In this document: positions 8,814 to 18,604 of the stretch, in pieces
Layout: each line of letters starts with the position of its first letter
Numbering within the stretch: the first letter of the stretch is position 1
Source of the DNA: Microcaldota archaeon
GTDB taxonomy: Archaea > Micrarchaeota > Micrarchaeia > Micrarchaeales > Micrarchaeaceae
NCBI GenBank assembly: GCA_021821445.1
Contig: JAKACK010000003.1
Coordinates: 4,725 to 66,394 of the forward strand
Length of the DNA stretch: 61,670 nt
Reading direction: 5' to 3'
Program-made: the position numbers and the translations under genes
Notes under the pieces: model-generated
The model's input: only the letters and a program-made list of their open reading frames with translations
Database searches by the model: none
What the model was told of the DNA's origin: nothing

Positions 8814-9281
8814 TTACACCCTCTTTATCAATAACTCTGCTTCTTGTGCATTGTATCTCCATTTGCTTGGCAACACATTTTCTCTTATATAATATTTTGT
8901 AAGTCTCCAGATTTTTGCTTCCACTCTGTTCAATCTCACTCTATTGTGTATATCTGTATGATTCTTTGCCAAGTGCTTGTTTAAGTTTACTGCTTTTTTC
9001 ATCAAATCCATTAAATCAGGTGGAAGATCAATTTTTACATTATTCTCTTTTAAAATATCCATCAGTCTTTTGCCTGTTATCTGCTTTATATATGGAACAC
9101 CCTTCTCTTTTTTAAGTGTTTCTCCTATAAGTGCAGGAGGCATTCCGTGCTGTGCATAATCAACTATTAATTTTTCTATCTCTTCTTTGCTTAATTTTAA
9201 GCCTTCTGGAAGCTCGCCTTTTGCCATAATTGGCTTTAATGAGCCTGATTTTCCATGTCTTTTTGTATGAAGCTTTGCCAT
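8814..9281 (-). CDS. rps15: 30S ribosomal protein uS15
   Basis: A 155-residue archaeal/eukaryotic-type uS15 with the extra N-terminal domain (MAKLHTKRHGKSGS) and the conserved C-terminal part (AKNHTDIHNRVRLNRVEAKI, then RLTKYYIREN). It binds 16S rRNA in the central domain. It is the first gene of the uS15-eS1 operon. A 155-bp AT-rich stretch separates it from valS and holds its promoter; nothing else was seen there. Confidence 0.96.
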   Translation of the reverse strand: MAKLHTKRHGKSGSLKPIMAKGELPEGLKLSKEEIEKLIVDYAQHGMPPALIGETLKKEKGVPYIKQITGKRLMDILKENNVKIDLPPDLMDLMKKAVNLNKHLAKNHTDIHNRVRLNRVEAKIWRLTKYYIRENVLPSKWRYNAQEAELLIKRV

Positions 9282-9436
9282 TAACTCAACCTTATTTAAT
9301 TGTAAGAATAAACGAACTATGGTATATAGTGTTAATAATAATTAAACAGTTAAATTTATAAAAGTTTTATAAATTTAACAATAGCCATTTATCTATTCTA
9401 TATAGATTTAAAATATAAATTTAAAAACATAACGTT

Positions 9437-11869
9437 TTAGTCTGTGATTATTGAAACCGAATATTCTGTTCCTTTGCTAACTTTTACATCATCTGATTTC
9501 AATATTCCCAATATATCATTTTTTGATACTTCTATTACTTTGTAATACTGCTCTGGTATTGTTATGTCTATCTGTTTTATCTGTTTATTCAATGCTATCT
9601 TCTTTGATGCTTTTGCTTTTCTCACATCTGAAATTATTTTATTTATCAGATTTCCTGCATCGATATAGTCAATGTCTACTATCCCACTTTGGAATATTAT
9701 TCCGTTTATAACGTAATCTACCTGTGATTCTATATCCTTGTATTTAGGAAATTCGGTGTTGAAGATACTTGTATCATTGAAAAGTGCATTTACCTCTTCT
9801 GCTGCATGTGGTATTACAGGTGCTAACATTTTTAATGAATTTGACAACACATAATTCAATGTGTATAAAGCTGCTTTTGTATTATCGTTTGGTTTATCTC
9901 TATATATTCTGTACTTAACATCCTCTAGATAGTAATCGCAAAATTCATACCAATAGAAATCTACTATTTTTTTCATAGCGCCATTCAAATTAAATTCAGA
10001 ATAACTTTTGTCAACCTCTTTTATAACTTTATTTAATCTATTTAATATCCATATATCTAGAAGACCAAAACTTTTATCTGGAGGTTGTTCTGGATGCGAG
10101 TACTTATCAAATGATTTTTGTATAAACATGGCGGAATTATATAATTTTATTATGAAACTTTTTGCATAGTTCAAAGCATCATCTGAAAATCTCTTATCCA
10201 TATTTACGTCTCCACTTAAAGCTACCCATAATCTTATCGAATCAATGGAGTACTTTTCAATTAAATCCTTTGGATTTACGCCATTTCCACTGCTTTTATG
10301 CATTTCCTTTCCGTCTCTTCCTAGAATCATACCGTTTATTAATATATTTTCAAATGGTTTATTATTATTCAATAGCATTGATCTAAGTATAGTGTAAAAT
10401 GCCCATGTTCTTATTATATCAACCCCCTGCATTCTTATAGTAGCGGGAAATGCTTTATTAAATAATTCTTTATTATCTGGCCATCCTGTTATTATCATTG
10501 GTGTAATTGATGAATCAACCCAAACATCGCATACCTTATCTTCCCCAACTATATTGGTTGAATTGCATTTTGGACATTTATCTACAGGTGGCTTGGCACC
10601 GCTTGTATTTATAGGCAATACACTTTCATCAGGTGCTATTATATAATTACAATCTTTACAGTACCAAAATGGTATTGAGGTACCAAAAGTTCTATTCCTT
10701 GATATATTCCAATCCCACTCTATATAATTAGCCCAATCATATAATCTTTGTATTGAATTTTCAGGTATCCAATTTATCTGTTTTGCATACTCTTTTATTT
10801 TCTCAGAGTACTCCTTTGTCTTTATAAACCATTGTAAGGAAGATACGATTTCTATTTCACTTGAACATCTATCATGTATCTTTACCGAATGCTTTAATGA
10901 TTCTGAATTTGTAAATGCATTTATGTTTTTTAATTCTTCTATGATAGATTTACGAGCTTCTTTAATATCCAAACCTGTGTATTTATCTGCATTTATAAGA
11001 TGTCCATCTGAATCTAAAGATTTTATCAGTTTTAAGTTGTGCTTATAAAATAATTCAACATCGTGTTTATCTCCAAATGTGCAAACCATCTCTGCTCCAC
11101 TTCCAAAATCCTTATCTATTGATGGATCAGTTAATACCTTAACTTTTTTCTCAAATATCGGTGTTATTACCTCTTTACCAATAAATTCTTTGTAACGGTC
11201 ATCTTCCGGATTAACCATTATTGCAACACAGGCATGAAGTAATTCAGGACGTGTAGTTGCGATGTTTATAAATTTTTCATCTTTAGAATTTAGTTTGAAA
11301 TTTATGTAATTTAATTTAGTTTCTTTTTCTACTTCTTCTAGCTCTTCTCTTGATACAGAGGATTTGCAATGTGGACACCATTCAACTGGATGGTCTGCTA
11401 AGTAAATTAAATCTTTTTTCTTCATTTCTATAAGTGATAATTGTATTTTACGATGATAATCATCAGACATAGTTGAATATTCATATCTTTCATCAAAAGA
11501 TGCGCCCAATTGAAGCATTTGTGCTTTCATCTTTTTTATATTCTCTGTAGCATATTCAATACATTTTTGATAAAATTCTTCTTTCGAAAGATTCTTGTTT
11601 GATTTTTCTACCTGAAGTTCTACAGGAAACCCTTGTGTATCCCAACCTTGTGGGTAGAGTACATTGTAACCCTTCATCCTCTTGTATCTCGCAATTGAAT
11701 CTATATATGATACCCAAAATACCTGTCCGATATGTAATTCACCTGTTGTATTTGGTGGAGGAGTATCTATTATAAACATAGGTCGAGTGGTATCTTTTTC
11801 ATCAAATAAAAACATTTCATGTTCTTTCCAATAATTATTCCATTTTTCTTCCGCTGCAGAATCATACAT
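9437..11869 (-). CDS. valS: Valyl-tRNA synthetase
   Basis: A class I aminoacyl-tRNA synthetase that charges tRNA-Val. The HIGH motif appears as HIGQ (residues 46-49 in TTGELHIGQVF) and KMSKS as EMHKSSGNGVNPKD. The editing (CP1) domain carries TTRPELLHACVAIMVNPED, and there are two zinc-finger-like Cys pairs (CPHC; CKDC...CPKC). The 810 residues fit the compact archaeal ValRS, which lacks the long bacterial C-terminal coiled coil. It stands alone on the minus strand. The HIGQ and HKSS variants are worth noting but keep the key His and Lys. Confidence 0.96.
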   Translation of the reverse strand: MYDSAAEEKWNNYWKEHEMFLFDEKDTTRPMFIIDTPPPNTTGELHIGQVFWVSYIDSIARYKRMKGYNVLYPQGWDTQGFPVELQVEKSNKNLSKEEFYQKCIEYATENIKKMKAQMLQLGASFDERYEYSTMSDDYHRKIQLSLIEMKKKDLIYLADHPVEWCPHCKSSVSREELEEVEKETKLNYINFKLNSKDEKFINIATTRPELLHACVAIMVNPEDDRYKEFIGKEVITPIFEKKVKVLTDPSIDKDFGSGAEMVCTFGDKHDVELFYKHNLKLIKSLDSDGHLINADKYTGLDIKEARKSIIEELKNINAFTNSESLKHSVKIHDRCSSEIEIVSSLQWFIKTKEYSEKIKEYAKQINWIPENSIQRLYDWANYIEWDWNISRNRTFGTSIPFWYCKDCNYIIAPDESVLPINTSGAKPPVDKCPKCNSTNIVGEDKVCDVWVDSSITPMIITGWPDNKELFNKAFPATIRMQGVDIIRTWAFYTILRSMLLNNNKPFENILINGMILGRDGKEMHKSSGNGVNPKDLIEKYSIDSIRLWVALSGDVNMDKRFSDDALNYAKSFIIKLYNSAMFIQKSFDKYSHPEQPPDKSFGLLDIWILNRLNKVIKEVDKSYSEFNLNGAMKKIVDFYWYEFCDYYLEDVKYRIYRDKPNDNTKAALYTLNYVLSNSLKMLAPVIPHAAEEVNALFNDTSIFNTEFPKYKDIESQVDYVINGIIFQSGIVDIDYIDAGNLINKIISDVRKAKASKKIALNKQIKQIDITIPEQYYKVIEVSKNDILGILKSDDVKVSKGTEYSVSIITD

Positions 11870-12039
11870 AGTATCATCAATAATATTTAGTTATAATATA
11901 GATTTTTATTATGTAAATTTATATATTTTGTTTATAACGTCAATTTATAAATTGTATCTTTTTTATATTAAATTGCATAAAAAACTACATTTAAGGGATA
12001 TGTTTTAATACTTAATTAATAAACTTATTATTGATAAAA

Positions 12040-12816
12040 ATGAGGACAAATATTTCCTTTTTATTGTTATCCTTAATGATGATTTTACTTTTTATGTCCG
12101 GTATAGCCAATGCAAGCTATACTGTAACACATTTGAATACTACGGTAATACTTAATAAAAGCACAACTGCACATGTAAATGAGGTATTAACTGTATATGT
12201 AAATAATTATTCGATTAAACAATATAATACTGATAGAGTTGCATTAAATCTTAGTTTATCTCAATGGCAATCTCTTATAGGTCCTATGTTAGTTCAGCAT
12301 ATAATAAATGTGAATTCAGGTGTACAGAATTTTAAATTTCTTCCAGGGCCTATATCCCCTTCAAGTAATGGAGGTTATGCTAAATTATATATGAGTTATG
12401 ATGTTGAAAATGTTACAACTTATAAAAGGATAGCACCTAAGGTTATTAATTACGTATTTAATGATAAAGTTTTCAATTTTGGTAATTCCCTTAATGGTGA
12501 CTACCTTTATCCTAATACTACTTTGAATATAATTGTTCCGAAAGGAGTTTCGATTGTATCTATATATCCATTGCCTGATTCACCTACATCTGGATTTTCA
12601 AGTGATTATAAAAATGTGACTGAATTTTCATGGTTTGATCAAGAACCTTTATCTAAATTCAAATTTTCTTATGATGTGAATGAGAATTTACAGTATGAGA
12701 TAGGGTTATTTATAAATTCTTTATATGTACATTTTGCCTACGTTATTTATATAATAATTTTACTTATAATTGTAATAATAGTAGGATTTTTATTAAGGAG
12801 ACATAATAAAAAGTGA
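12040..12816 (+). CDS. Surface-exposed membrane-anchored protein, unknown
   Basis: A 258-residue protein with a signal peptide (about 1-25, FLLLSLMMILLFMSGIANA), an extracellular beta-rich ectodomain with several N-x-S/T sequons, and one C-terminal helix followed by RRHNKK, which fixes a type I topology. I chose ATG at 12040; an in-frame TTG three codons upstream (12031) is possible. It ends 4 bp before pheS, so it is probably co-transcribed with pheST despite an unrelated role. No family was recognised, although such ectodomain-plus-tail proteins are common in ARMAN-type genomes. Confidence 0.7.
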   Translation: MRTNISFLLLSLMMILLFMSGIANASYTVTHLNTTVILNKSTTAHVNEVLTVYVNNYSIKQYNTDRVALNLSLSQWQSLIGPMLVQHIINVNSGVQNFKFLPGPISPSSNGGYAKLYMSYDVENVTTYKRIAPKVINYVFNDKVFNFGNSLNGDYLYPNTTLNIIVPKGVSIVSIYPLPDSPTSGFSSDYKNVTEFSWFDQEPLSKFKFSYDVNENLQYEIGLFINSLYVHFAYVIYIIILLIIVIIVGFLLRRHNKK

Positions 12817-12820
12817 TTTA

Positions 12821-14284
12821 GTGCACGATTATGAATATAAACTATTATCTTATTTAAAAGATCATAAATTTGTTAGCCTTAATGAATTGGCAACTAATTT
12901 AAATTTAAATATTGATTCTATTAGGTGGTCCTTAGAGGATCTTAAAAAAAATAGATATATAGAAGTTCATGAATCTACAGATTTAGTATACAAAGTCAGC
13001 GATGAGGGTAAGAGGGATATTGATGAAGGGTTTCCAGAAATAAAACTTATAGAATTGTTAGAATCAAAAGGAGGAAAATTAGAATTAAAGGTTTTGGATA
13101 ATAAATTGGGGCTAGTTTGGGCAAAGAAAAACGGATGGATTGATATAACAGATGGATACGCAATTTTAAATGATAACGGTAAAAATGCATTAAATAATAC
13201 TTACCTTCAATTTAGTTTATTAAAAACTATATTAGATGGAAATAGTAAGACTGAAAAACTAAATGAGAGTATTTTAGTAGATTTATTGAAAAGAAAGCTT
13301 ATTGAAACTAAGAAATCTATGCACATTGACAATATTAGTATAACAAATCTTGGTCTTGAACAGTTAAAATCTCAGAAAAAAGAACAAAAAATAAATAATC
13401 TGACTAAAGAAATATTACTCACAAAAGCTTGGAAAGATAAGAAATTTGAGGAGTATGATATAAATTTAAAGGTGCCTGAAAATTATCCTGCACTACGGCA
13501 CCCAATGAATGAATTTTTAAATTTTATCAGATATAAAATGTTATCTATGGGCTTTTCTGAAACTTATGGAAGTATTGTTGAATCTTCATTTTGGGTATTT
13601 GATTCTCTTTTTTCTCCACAAGATCATCCCACTAGAGATATGCAGGATACTTTCTTTTTATCCAATCCTAATAAATTAGATATTGATGATAAAAAACTTT
13701 TTGAATCAGTTAAAAAAATGCATTTGCGTAATTGGAAAGGAACTTGGAAAGAATCCATAGCAGAACAACCTGTTCTCAGAACTCATACAACTTCTGTATC
13801 TGCGCATAGCATTTATAGTTGTAGAGATTCGGATTTTTCAAATCCTATAAAATTATTCACAATTGATAAGGCATTTAGAAATGAAAGTATTGATTATAAA
13901 CATTTGGCAGAATTATACCAATTAGATGGTATTATAATAGGAAAGGATCTCAATATGGCAAATTTGATAAAGGTTCTAAAAGACCTTTATGGATCTATGA
14001 ATTTAGATATAAAAATACAACCTTCATATTTCCCCTTTGTTGAACCGGGTCTAGAAATACAATATTTTGATAAATCACATAATGATTGGATAGAAATGGG
14101 GGGTGGAGGAATAATAAGAAAAGAGATAACAGCAGCAATGGGGTTAAATGGTGCTACCGTGCTCGCATGGGGTTTAGGTTTAGATAGAATGCTGTTATCA
14201 AAAGCTAATTTAGATAATTTAAGTGATTTATACAAAAATAATATTGGATGGTTAAAGAGTAGAACGGATCTAAACCTTGAGTGA
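12821..14284 (+). CDS. pheS: Phenylalanyl-tRNA synthetase alpha subunit
   Basis: The catalytic subunit of the alpha2-beta2 PheRS. The first ~200 residues hold the archaeal/eukaryotic winged-helix modules that contact tRNA. The class II core follows, with HPTRDMQDTFFLS, motif 2 around FTIDKAFRNESIDYKH, and motif 3 GLGLDRMLL near residue 460. The length of 487 is normal. The start is GTG at 12821, preceded by GTGATTTA. The stop TGA lies in the Shine-Dalgarno sequence of pheT, so the subunits are translationally coupled. Confidence 0.95.
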   Translation: MHDYEYKLLSYLKDHKFVSLNELATNLNLNIDSIRWSLEDLKKNRYIEVHESTDLVYKVSDEGKRDIDEGFPEIKLIELLESKGGKLELKVLDNKLGLVWAKKNGWIDITDGYAILNDNGKNALNNTYLQFSLLKTILDGNSKTEKLNESILVDLLKRKLIETKKSMHIDNISITNLGLEQLKSQKKEQKINNLTKEILLTKAWKDKKFEEYDINLKVPENYPALRHPMNEFLNFIRYKMLSMGFSETYGSIVESSFWVFDSLFSPQDHPTRDMQDTFFLSNPNKLDIDDKKLFESVKKMHLRNWKGTWKESIAEQPVLRTHTTSVSAHSIYSCRDSDFSNPIKLFTIDKAFRNESIDYKHLAELYQLDGIIIGKDLNMANLIKVLKDLYGSMNLDIKIQPSYFPFVEPGLEIQYFDKSHNDWIEMGGGGIIRKEITAAMGLNGATVLAWGLGLDRMLLSKANLDNLSDLYKNNIGWLKSRTDLNLE

Positions 14285-14289
14285 TTTTT

Positions 14290-15933
14290 ATGGCAACAAC
14301 AACATTTTATAATAAGGATGTAGAAAAATACACTGATTTCAATACTTTTGATTCATTTATATCAGAAATAGGTATGAGTCTTGAGGATAAAGATTCTAAT
14401 AAAAGAATTATTGATATAACTCCAAACAGACCTGATTTATTATATTTCTATAATTTTATAAGAGAATTTAAGCTCCATAAAAATATAGTAAAACCCCATA
14501 GTTATATTATTGAGAATAAACCTATTGGGGATTTGTATGTGAGCAATGAATTTAATCAGATACGCCCTTATTCAATTGCATTTGCGGTAAAAGGCTTAAA
14601 TTTCAAAGAGCATGATCTGGAATATTTAATAAATTTTTCAGATAAATTAACGGATACTTATGGTAGAAAGAGAAAAAAGATAGCTTTGGGAATACACAAT
14701 CTGGATATGGTTAAATTTCCAATATTTTATGTGTTATCAGAAAATAAAGAATTTGAGCCTTTGAGATTTGATGGAAAAATAAAATTTTCAGACTTTGTCA
14801 ATAATGATGATTTCAAAGGTTATTCGGATATAGTAAAAAATGAATCGGAGAAATATCCCATATTGAAGGATACTGAAAAGATATTATCGTTTGTTCCAGT
14901 TATTAATTCAGCTAAAACATCGATTGATGAAAACACAAAAAATATTCTTATTGATATAAATGGTACAGATAAAACAGCTGTGCTCAATGCGGCAAAAATG
15001 ATATCATCCTCATTAATGGATATAGGCTGCTCTATATACCCAATAAAAGTTCACATGACTAATAGGGAGAACTCGTTTTCTATATTGGAAATAGAGGATA
15101 AATCAATCAAAGTTAGCTCTTTGGATTTTAATAAAATAATTGGATTAAACCTTAATTTTGATGAATGTGTTGAATTGATAGAAAAATCAGGATACTTTAT
15201 ATCAAAATATAAACAACCGAATATATATCCGATAATACCTCCGTATAGAACAGATGTATTCAGTGAAAATGATATTATTGAGGATATGGCTATTTCGTAT
15301 GGTTACAAGAATATTGAGAGTAAGGATATAAAAGAAGCTAGCAATGCAGGTAGACCAAATAAAATACAGATATATAAGAATAAAATTGCAGAATTTAGCG
15401 TTGGTTTAGGTTATACAGAAGCTTCAAATTTTTACTTAACAAATAAAGAGATTGAATTTGAAAAAGTTGGTAGACCTTATAGTAAACCAATTGAATTGAT
15501 GAATTCAAAGACAAACAGCTTTACTATAGTTAGGGTAAGCTTGCTCCCGTCTTTAATAGAAAATCTAAGTATCTCTTCTAATCTTTCGATGCCACAAAAA
15601 TTATTTGAGGTTGGAAGTGTATTTGAATTAAATGGTGATATGGTAAATGAGACGATACATTTGGCAATGGTTAATGAAGGTCCAAAAGTAAATTTTAATT
15701 TGATAAAATCGGATTTAGATGCACTTTTTAGATATTTAAAAATGGATTATAAACTTAAAGAATCTGAGGATCCCGCATTTATAGAAGGAAGAAGAGCTGA
15801 TGTATATTTTGAATCTAAAAAAATAGGAGTTATCGGCGAAATTTCTCCACAAGTTCTTGAAAATTTTAGTTTAAGTGAACCTTTAATAGCTTTAGAACTA
15901 GAATTAAAACAAGTTAATTATAATTATAAATAA
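14290..15933 (+). CDS. pheT: Phenylalanyl-tRNA synthetase beta subunit
   Basis: The 547-residue archaeal-type beta subunit of PheRS. DITPNRPDLL (B1), the B3/B4 editing region, and IPPYRTDVFSENDIIEDMAISYGY (B5) are clear. The later part matches the pseudo-catalytic B6/B7 domains (RVSLLPSLIENLS; LFEVGSVFE). GTGATTTTT directly before ATG 14290 decides the start over the in-frame GTG at 14281. Confidence 0.95.
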   Translation: MATTTFYNKDVEKYTDFNTFDSFISEIGMSLEDKDSNKRIIDITPNRPDLLYFYNFIREFKLHKNIVKPHSYIIENKPIGDLYVSNEFNQIRPYSIAFAVKGLNFKEHDLEYLINFSDKLTDTYGRKRKKIALGIHNLDMVKFPIFYVLSENKEFEPLRFDGKIKFSDFVNNDDFKGYSDIVKNESEKYPILKDTEKILSFVPVINSAKTSIDENTKNILIDINGTDKTAVLNAAKMISSSLMDIGCSIYPIKVHMTNRENSFSILEIEDKSIKVSSLDFNKIIGLNLNFDECVELIEKSGYFISKYKQPNIYPIIPPYRTDVFSENDIIEDMAISYGYKNIESKDIKEASNAGRPNKIQIYKNKIAEFSVGLGYTEASNFYLTNKEIEFEKVGRPYSKPIELMNSKTNSFTIVRVSLLPSLIENLSISSNLSMPQKLFEVGSVFELNGDMVNETIHLAMVNEGPKVNFNLIKSDLDALFRYLKMDYKLKESEDPAFIEGRRADVYFESKKIGVIGEISPQVLENFSLSEPLIALELELKQVNYNYK

Positions 15934-15985
15934 AAAGTTACAAAAATTCGGGTTTAATACAAAAATAAGAAAAATAAATTAGGGG

Positions 15986-16621
15986 TTATTCATTTATAAG
16001 AGAATCGTCCTCCCACTTTTTTTCTTCGGGATGAAGTTTTTCATATTCCTTCTGCCATAAAAGAAATTTTTCCCACTTTTCTTTTTCTCCTTTTTTTCTA
16101 TTTTTTTCGTATTCTGCCTTCATCTTTTGCCATTCATCATGTGTGTATCCATATGGTGGATGCTCTCTTATTGAAGGTGGATTGAATGCATATGAATAGA
16201 AATCTTTTATGTAATCAAAATCTTTATCATCTGCCATACTTTCATCAATTTCAAGGTTTTGAGATTTTAAAAAGTCAACTATTCCTTTGACATCAATTTT
16301 TTCTTTCAAATTATTTGCTTCTAAAGGATTATATATTAAGGTTATTGTCTTTTTTATAAAGTTTACTCTTGCTTTTAAGATGGCATCTTTTTCCATTAGT
16401 CTATACTGTAATCTCGCTGCATGTGGCTGATCTCTAAATTCACCTACTGGTTTTACATTTGAAAACGTTACTATTTTTACCATTCTGTATGGAACTCTGA
16501 ATTTATTTCCATGTTCATCAACAATATACTGATTATCTAAATCTTCTTTTGTTGTGTTTTCATTCAGCTTTTTCTCCTGCTGATATTCGTTTGTTAAAAC
16601 AATCTTATTATTCCTGTCCAT
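15986..16621 (-). CDS. Small protein with an HMA-like fold next to the Tes enzyme
   Basis: A 211-residue cytoplasmic protein. Residues ~70-130 show a beta-alpha-beta pattern (KARVNFIKKTITLIYNPLEA, then IVDFLKSQNLEID) resembling the heavy-metal-associated ferredoxin-like fold, but without the CxxC metal motif. The C-terminal third is charged and rich in W, Y, K and E (repeated EKWEKFLLWQKEYEK-like segments). GGTGTTTAA precedes the ATG. It starts 33 bp after the radical SAM gene upstream of it and is probably in its operon, so it may be an accessory protein. The function is inferred from context only. Confidence 0.7.
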   Translation of the reverse strand: MDRNNKIVLTNEYQQEKKLNENTTKEDLDNQYIVDEHGNKFRVPYRMVKIVTFSNVKPVGEFRDQPHAARLQYRLMEKDAILKARVNFIKKTITLIYNPLEANNLKEKIDVKGIVDFLKSQNLEIDESMADDKDFDYIKDFYSYAFNPPSIREHPPYGYTHDEWQKMKAEYEKNRKKGEKEKWEKFLLWQKEYEKLHPEEKKWEDDSLINE

Positions 16622-16653
16622 TTAAACACCATTTATAAGTAAGGACAAAAAAA

Positions 16654-18522
16654 TTAGTCCTTAAAAACTTCGTTTGCAAATCCATCTACTGGCTTTCCAC
16701 CATTAACAGGTAATGCAAAGTAATCAATCATTTCACCATATGTTTTTCTATATGATGGATTTGATTCAAGAGACTTTATATCTCTCATATACTTGTCCTT
16801 TGCATAGTTCCATCCTTCGTGTGTTTGTTCCCATTCTTTTGAAGGCACACTGTATTGCTTCTGTATTTTATCTCTGTATACTTCAGGGAATACATTGAAT
16901 GTACAGAATGGAAGAACTTCACCATCTGGCATTGCATAATGAATATCGCATTTTTCTACTCTGTGTATATCGTATGTATATTCGTCTTGGAAATGCATCA
17001 TTCCTAGGAATATTGATTTCATCTGTAATTTTCCTAATGTGCTGAAGTTATGCTTTAATATAACTGACATTAATAGTTTTGGGAAATTGACAGATTTTGG
17101 CTGATTCTTCTTATCTATGAATTTATTCATTCCCATCACAGTCTTTATTGCTATTAATCTTCTCTGTGTCTTGCTCTTTCCTTCCATCTCTGCAATACCC
17201 TTCTGAAGATGTTCTACTAATCCTGCTGCATCTACGAATCTTGTAATTGGAATTATTTTATTATCGCTATCTAAGAATATATAAGTTCCTGCTCCACATG
17301 CAAAATGGATTGACATATCGTATTTGTACTCTCCAGTTAATGCTTCTATGAATTTATTTATTCCTCCTATATATGGAACTGAGAACCAATCCTCTTTTGA
17401 TATTACTCCGTGTGTTTGCTGCTCTATTAATTTTATTGCTCCTGGTATAGATATACGTTGCTTTTCTCTCAATCTTGAAGGCATTCTTCCTACTAATGAT
17501 ACTGGTTGGAAGTTTACAGCTCTTACTATATCACTGTTATTTAAAGCAAAGTTTATCATCAAACCTAATTCTTTTTCGTTTATAGTTCTTATTACTGTGG
17601 GTACCAATACTACACCTATACCTGCTTTTCTGCATGCATCAAGTGCTAATGGTGTCTCCCAATGGTTCTTTGGGTTTGCTCTCTTTGTTACTCCATCGTA
17701 ACTCATATACAATGTACTAACTCCAGCATGTCTTATCTTTACAGCCATCTCTGGGTTAAATCCTAATATTATTCCTGTTGTATTTAATTGTATTTGATCA
17801 AATCCTGCTTTTTTTGCAAGTTTTATTACCTCAAGAATATGAGGATGCATCATAGGCTCTCCACCAGTTATTTGAATTGCGTTCGCTGGAATTGGTTTTT
17901 GGCTTCTTAAATTCAAGAATATTTTATTTATTTCTGCAAGACTTGGCTCATATATTGATTCTCCTTCTTTTGCATAGAAGAAGCAGTACCAACAACTAAG
18001 GTGGCATCTGTTTGTTACTACAACATTTGCTAATCCTGTATGGGATTTGTGTCTTTCACACATACCACAATCAAAAGGACAGTTTACTCCCTTAGTATCT
18101 GAAATTACTCCAGGGTTATCAAAACCTCTTCCGAAGTAATTGTAACGTCTCATTTTCATGTACATATCATAGTCTTCCCAATATTTTTCTATGGTCCAAC
18201 CATGATCTGGACAATACTTTCTAATCATAACGTTATCTCCATCTTTGTAAATAGTTCCATCAATTATTAATTTACATTCTGGACAAACTGTCTTTGTCTT
18301 CTCTATAACTGGCATCTTTTCTATATCCTCCATTGACCTATGATAAGGTGCAAGTACAGGATCTACAAGTGCTGCCTCTTCATCTCCTGCATTAACTGTT
18401 GGTTTTACGTTATTTATATTTGAGACTATATTTTGTTTAAACTCTCCATCATCTTTATCTTTTTGTATTTGTATAGTATTTTCACTTATTTTAGCTTCCA
18501 ATACCTTCTTATCCTCTGACAT
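16654..18522 (-). CDS. tes: Radical SAM protein, tetraether lipid synthase (Tes) type
   Basis: A 622-residue radical SAM enzyme whose architecture matches the archaeal Tes family (MJ0619-like). Tes couples the ends of two archaeol chains to form GDGT/macrocyclic lipids. The radical SAM cluster CHLSCWYC has Cys173, 177 and 180. Upstream are N-terminal Cys pairs (CPEC...YCPDH, ~80-106) and a second cluster NCPFDCGMCERH (~147-157), both characteristic. ITGGEPMMHP is the SAM-binding GGE motif. Later Cys in FACGAGTYIFLD and CDIHYAMPDGEVLPFC may hold further clusters. I prefer ATG 18522, preceded by GGTAGATATT, over ATG 18534. An HMA-like gene follows. Confidence 0.85.
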   Translation of the reverse strand: MSEDKKVLEAKISENTIQIQKDKDDGEFKQNIVSNINNVKPTVNAGDEEAALVDPVLAPYHRSMEDIEKMPVIEKTKTVCPECKLIIDGTIYKDGDNVMIRKYCPDHGWTIEKYWEDYDMYMKMRRYNYFGRGFDNPGVISDTKGVNCPFDCGMCERHKSHTGLANVVVTNRCHLSCWYCFFYAKEGESIYEPSLAEINKIFLNLRSQKPIPANAIQITGGEPMMHPHILEVIKLAKKAGFDQIQLNTTGIILGFNPEMAVKIRHAGVSTLYMSYDGVTKRANPKNHWETPLALDACRKAGIGVVLVPTVIRTINEKELGLMINFALNNSDIVRAVNFQPVSLVGRMPSRLREKQRISIPGAIKLIEQQTHGVISKEDWFSVPYIGGINKFIEALTGEYKYDMSIHFACGAGTYIFLDSDNKIIPITRFVDAAGLVEHLQKGIAEMEGKSKTQRRLIAIKTVMGMNKFIDKKNQPKSVNFPKLLMSVILKHNFSTLGKLQMKSIFLGMMHFQDEYTYDIHRVEKCDIHYAMPDGEVLPFCTFNVFPEVYRDKIQKQYSVPSKEWEQTHEGWNYAKDKYMRDIKSLESNPSYRKTYGEMIDYFALPVNGGKPVDGFANEVFKD

Positions 18523-18604
18523 AATATCTACCATTAAGAATTAGAAATTGCAAACCTTTTAAAGTCTTTCCTTGCAAATCTTTACATTTTTACAAAAAAT
18601 GTAA

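Noticed and set aside
17324-17701. A 125-residue plus-strand frame opposite the Tes gene
   Set aside because: It is fully inside the conserved radical SAM coding region on the other strand and has no Shine-Dalgarno sequence.
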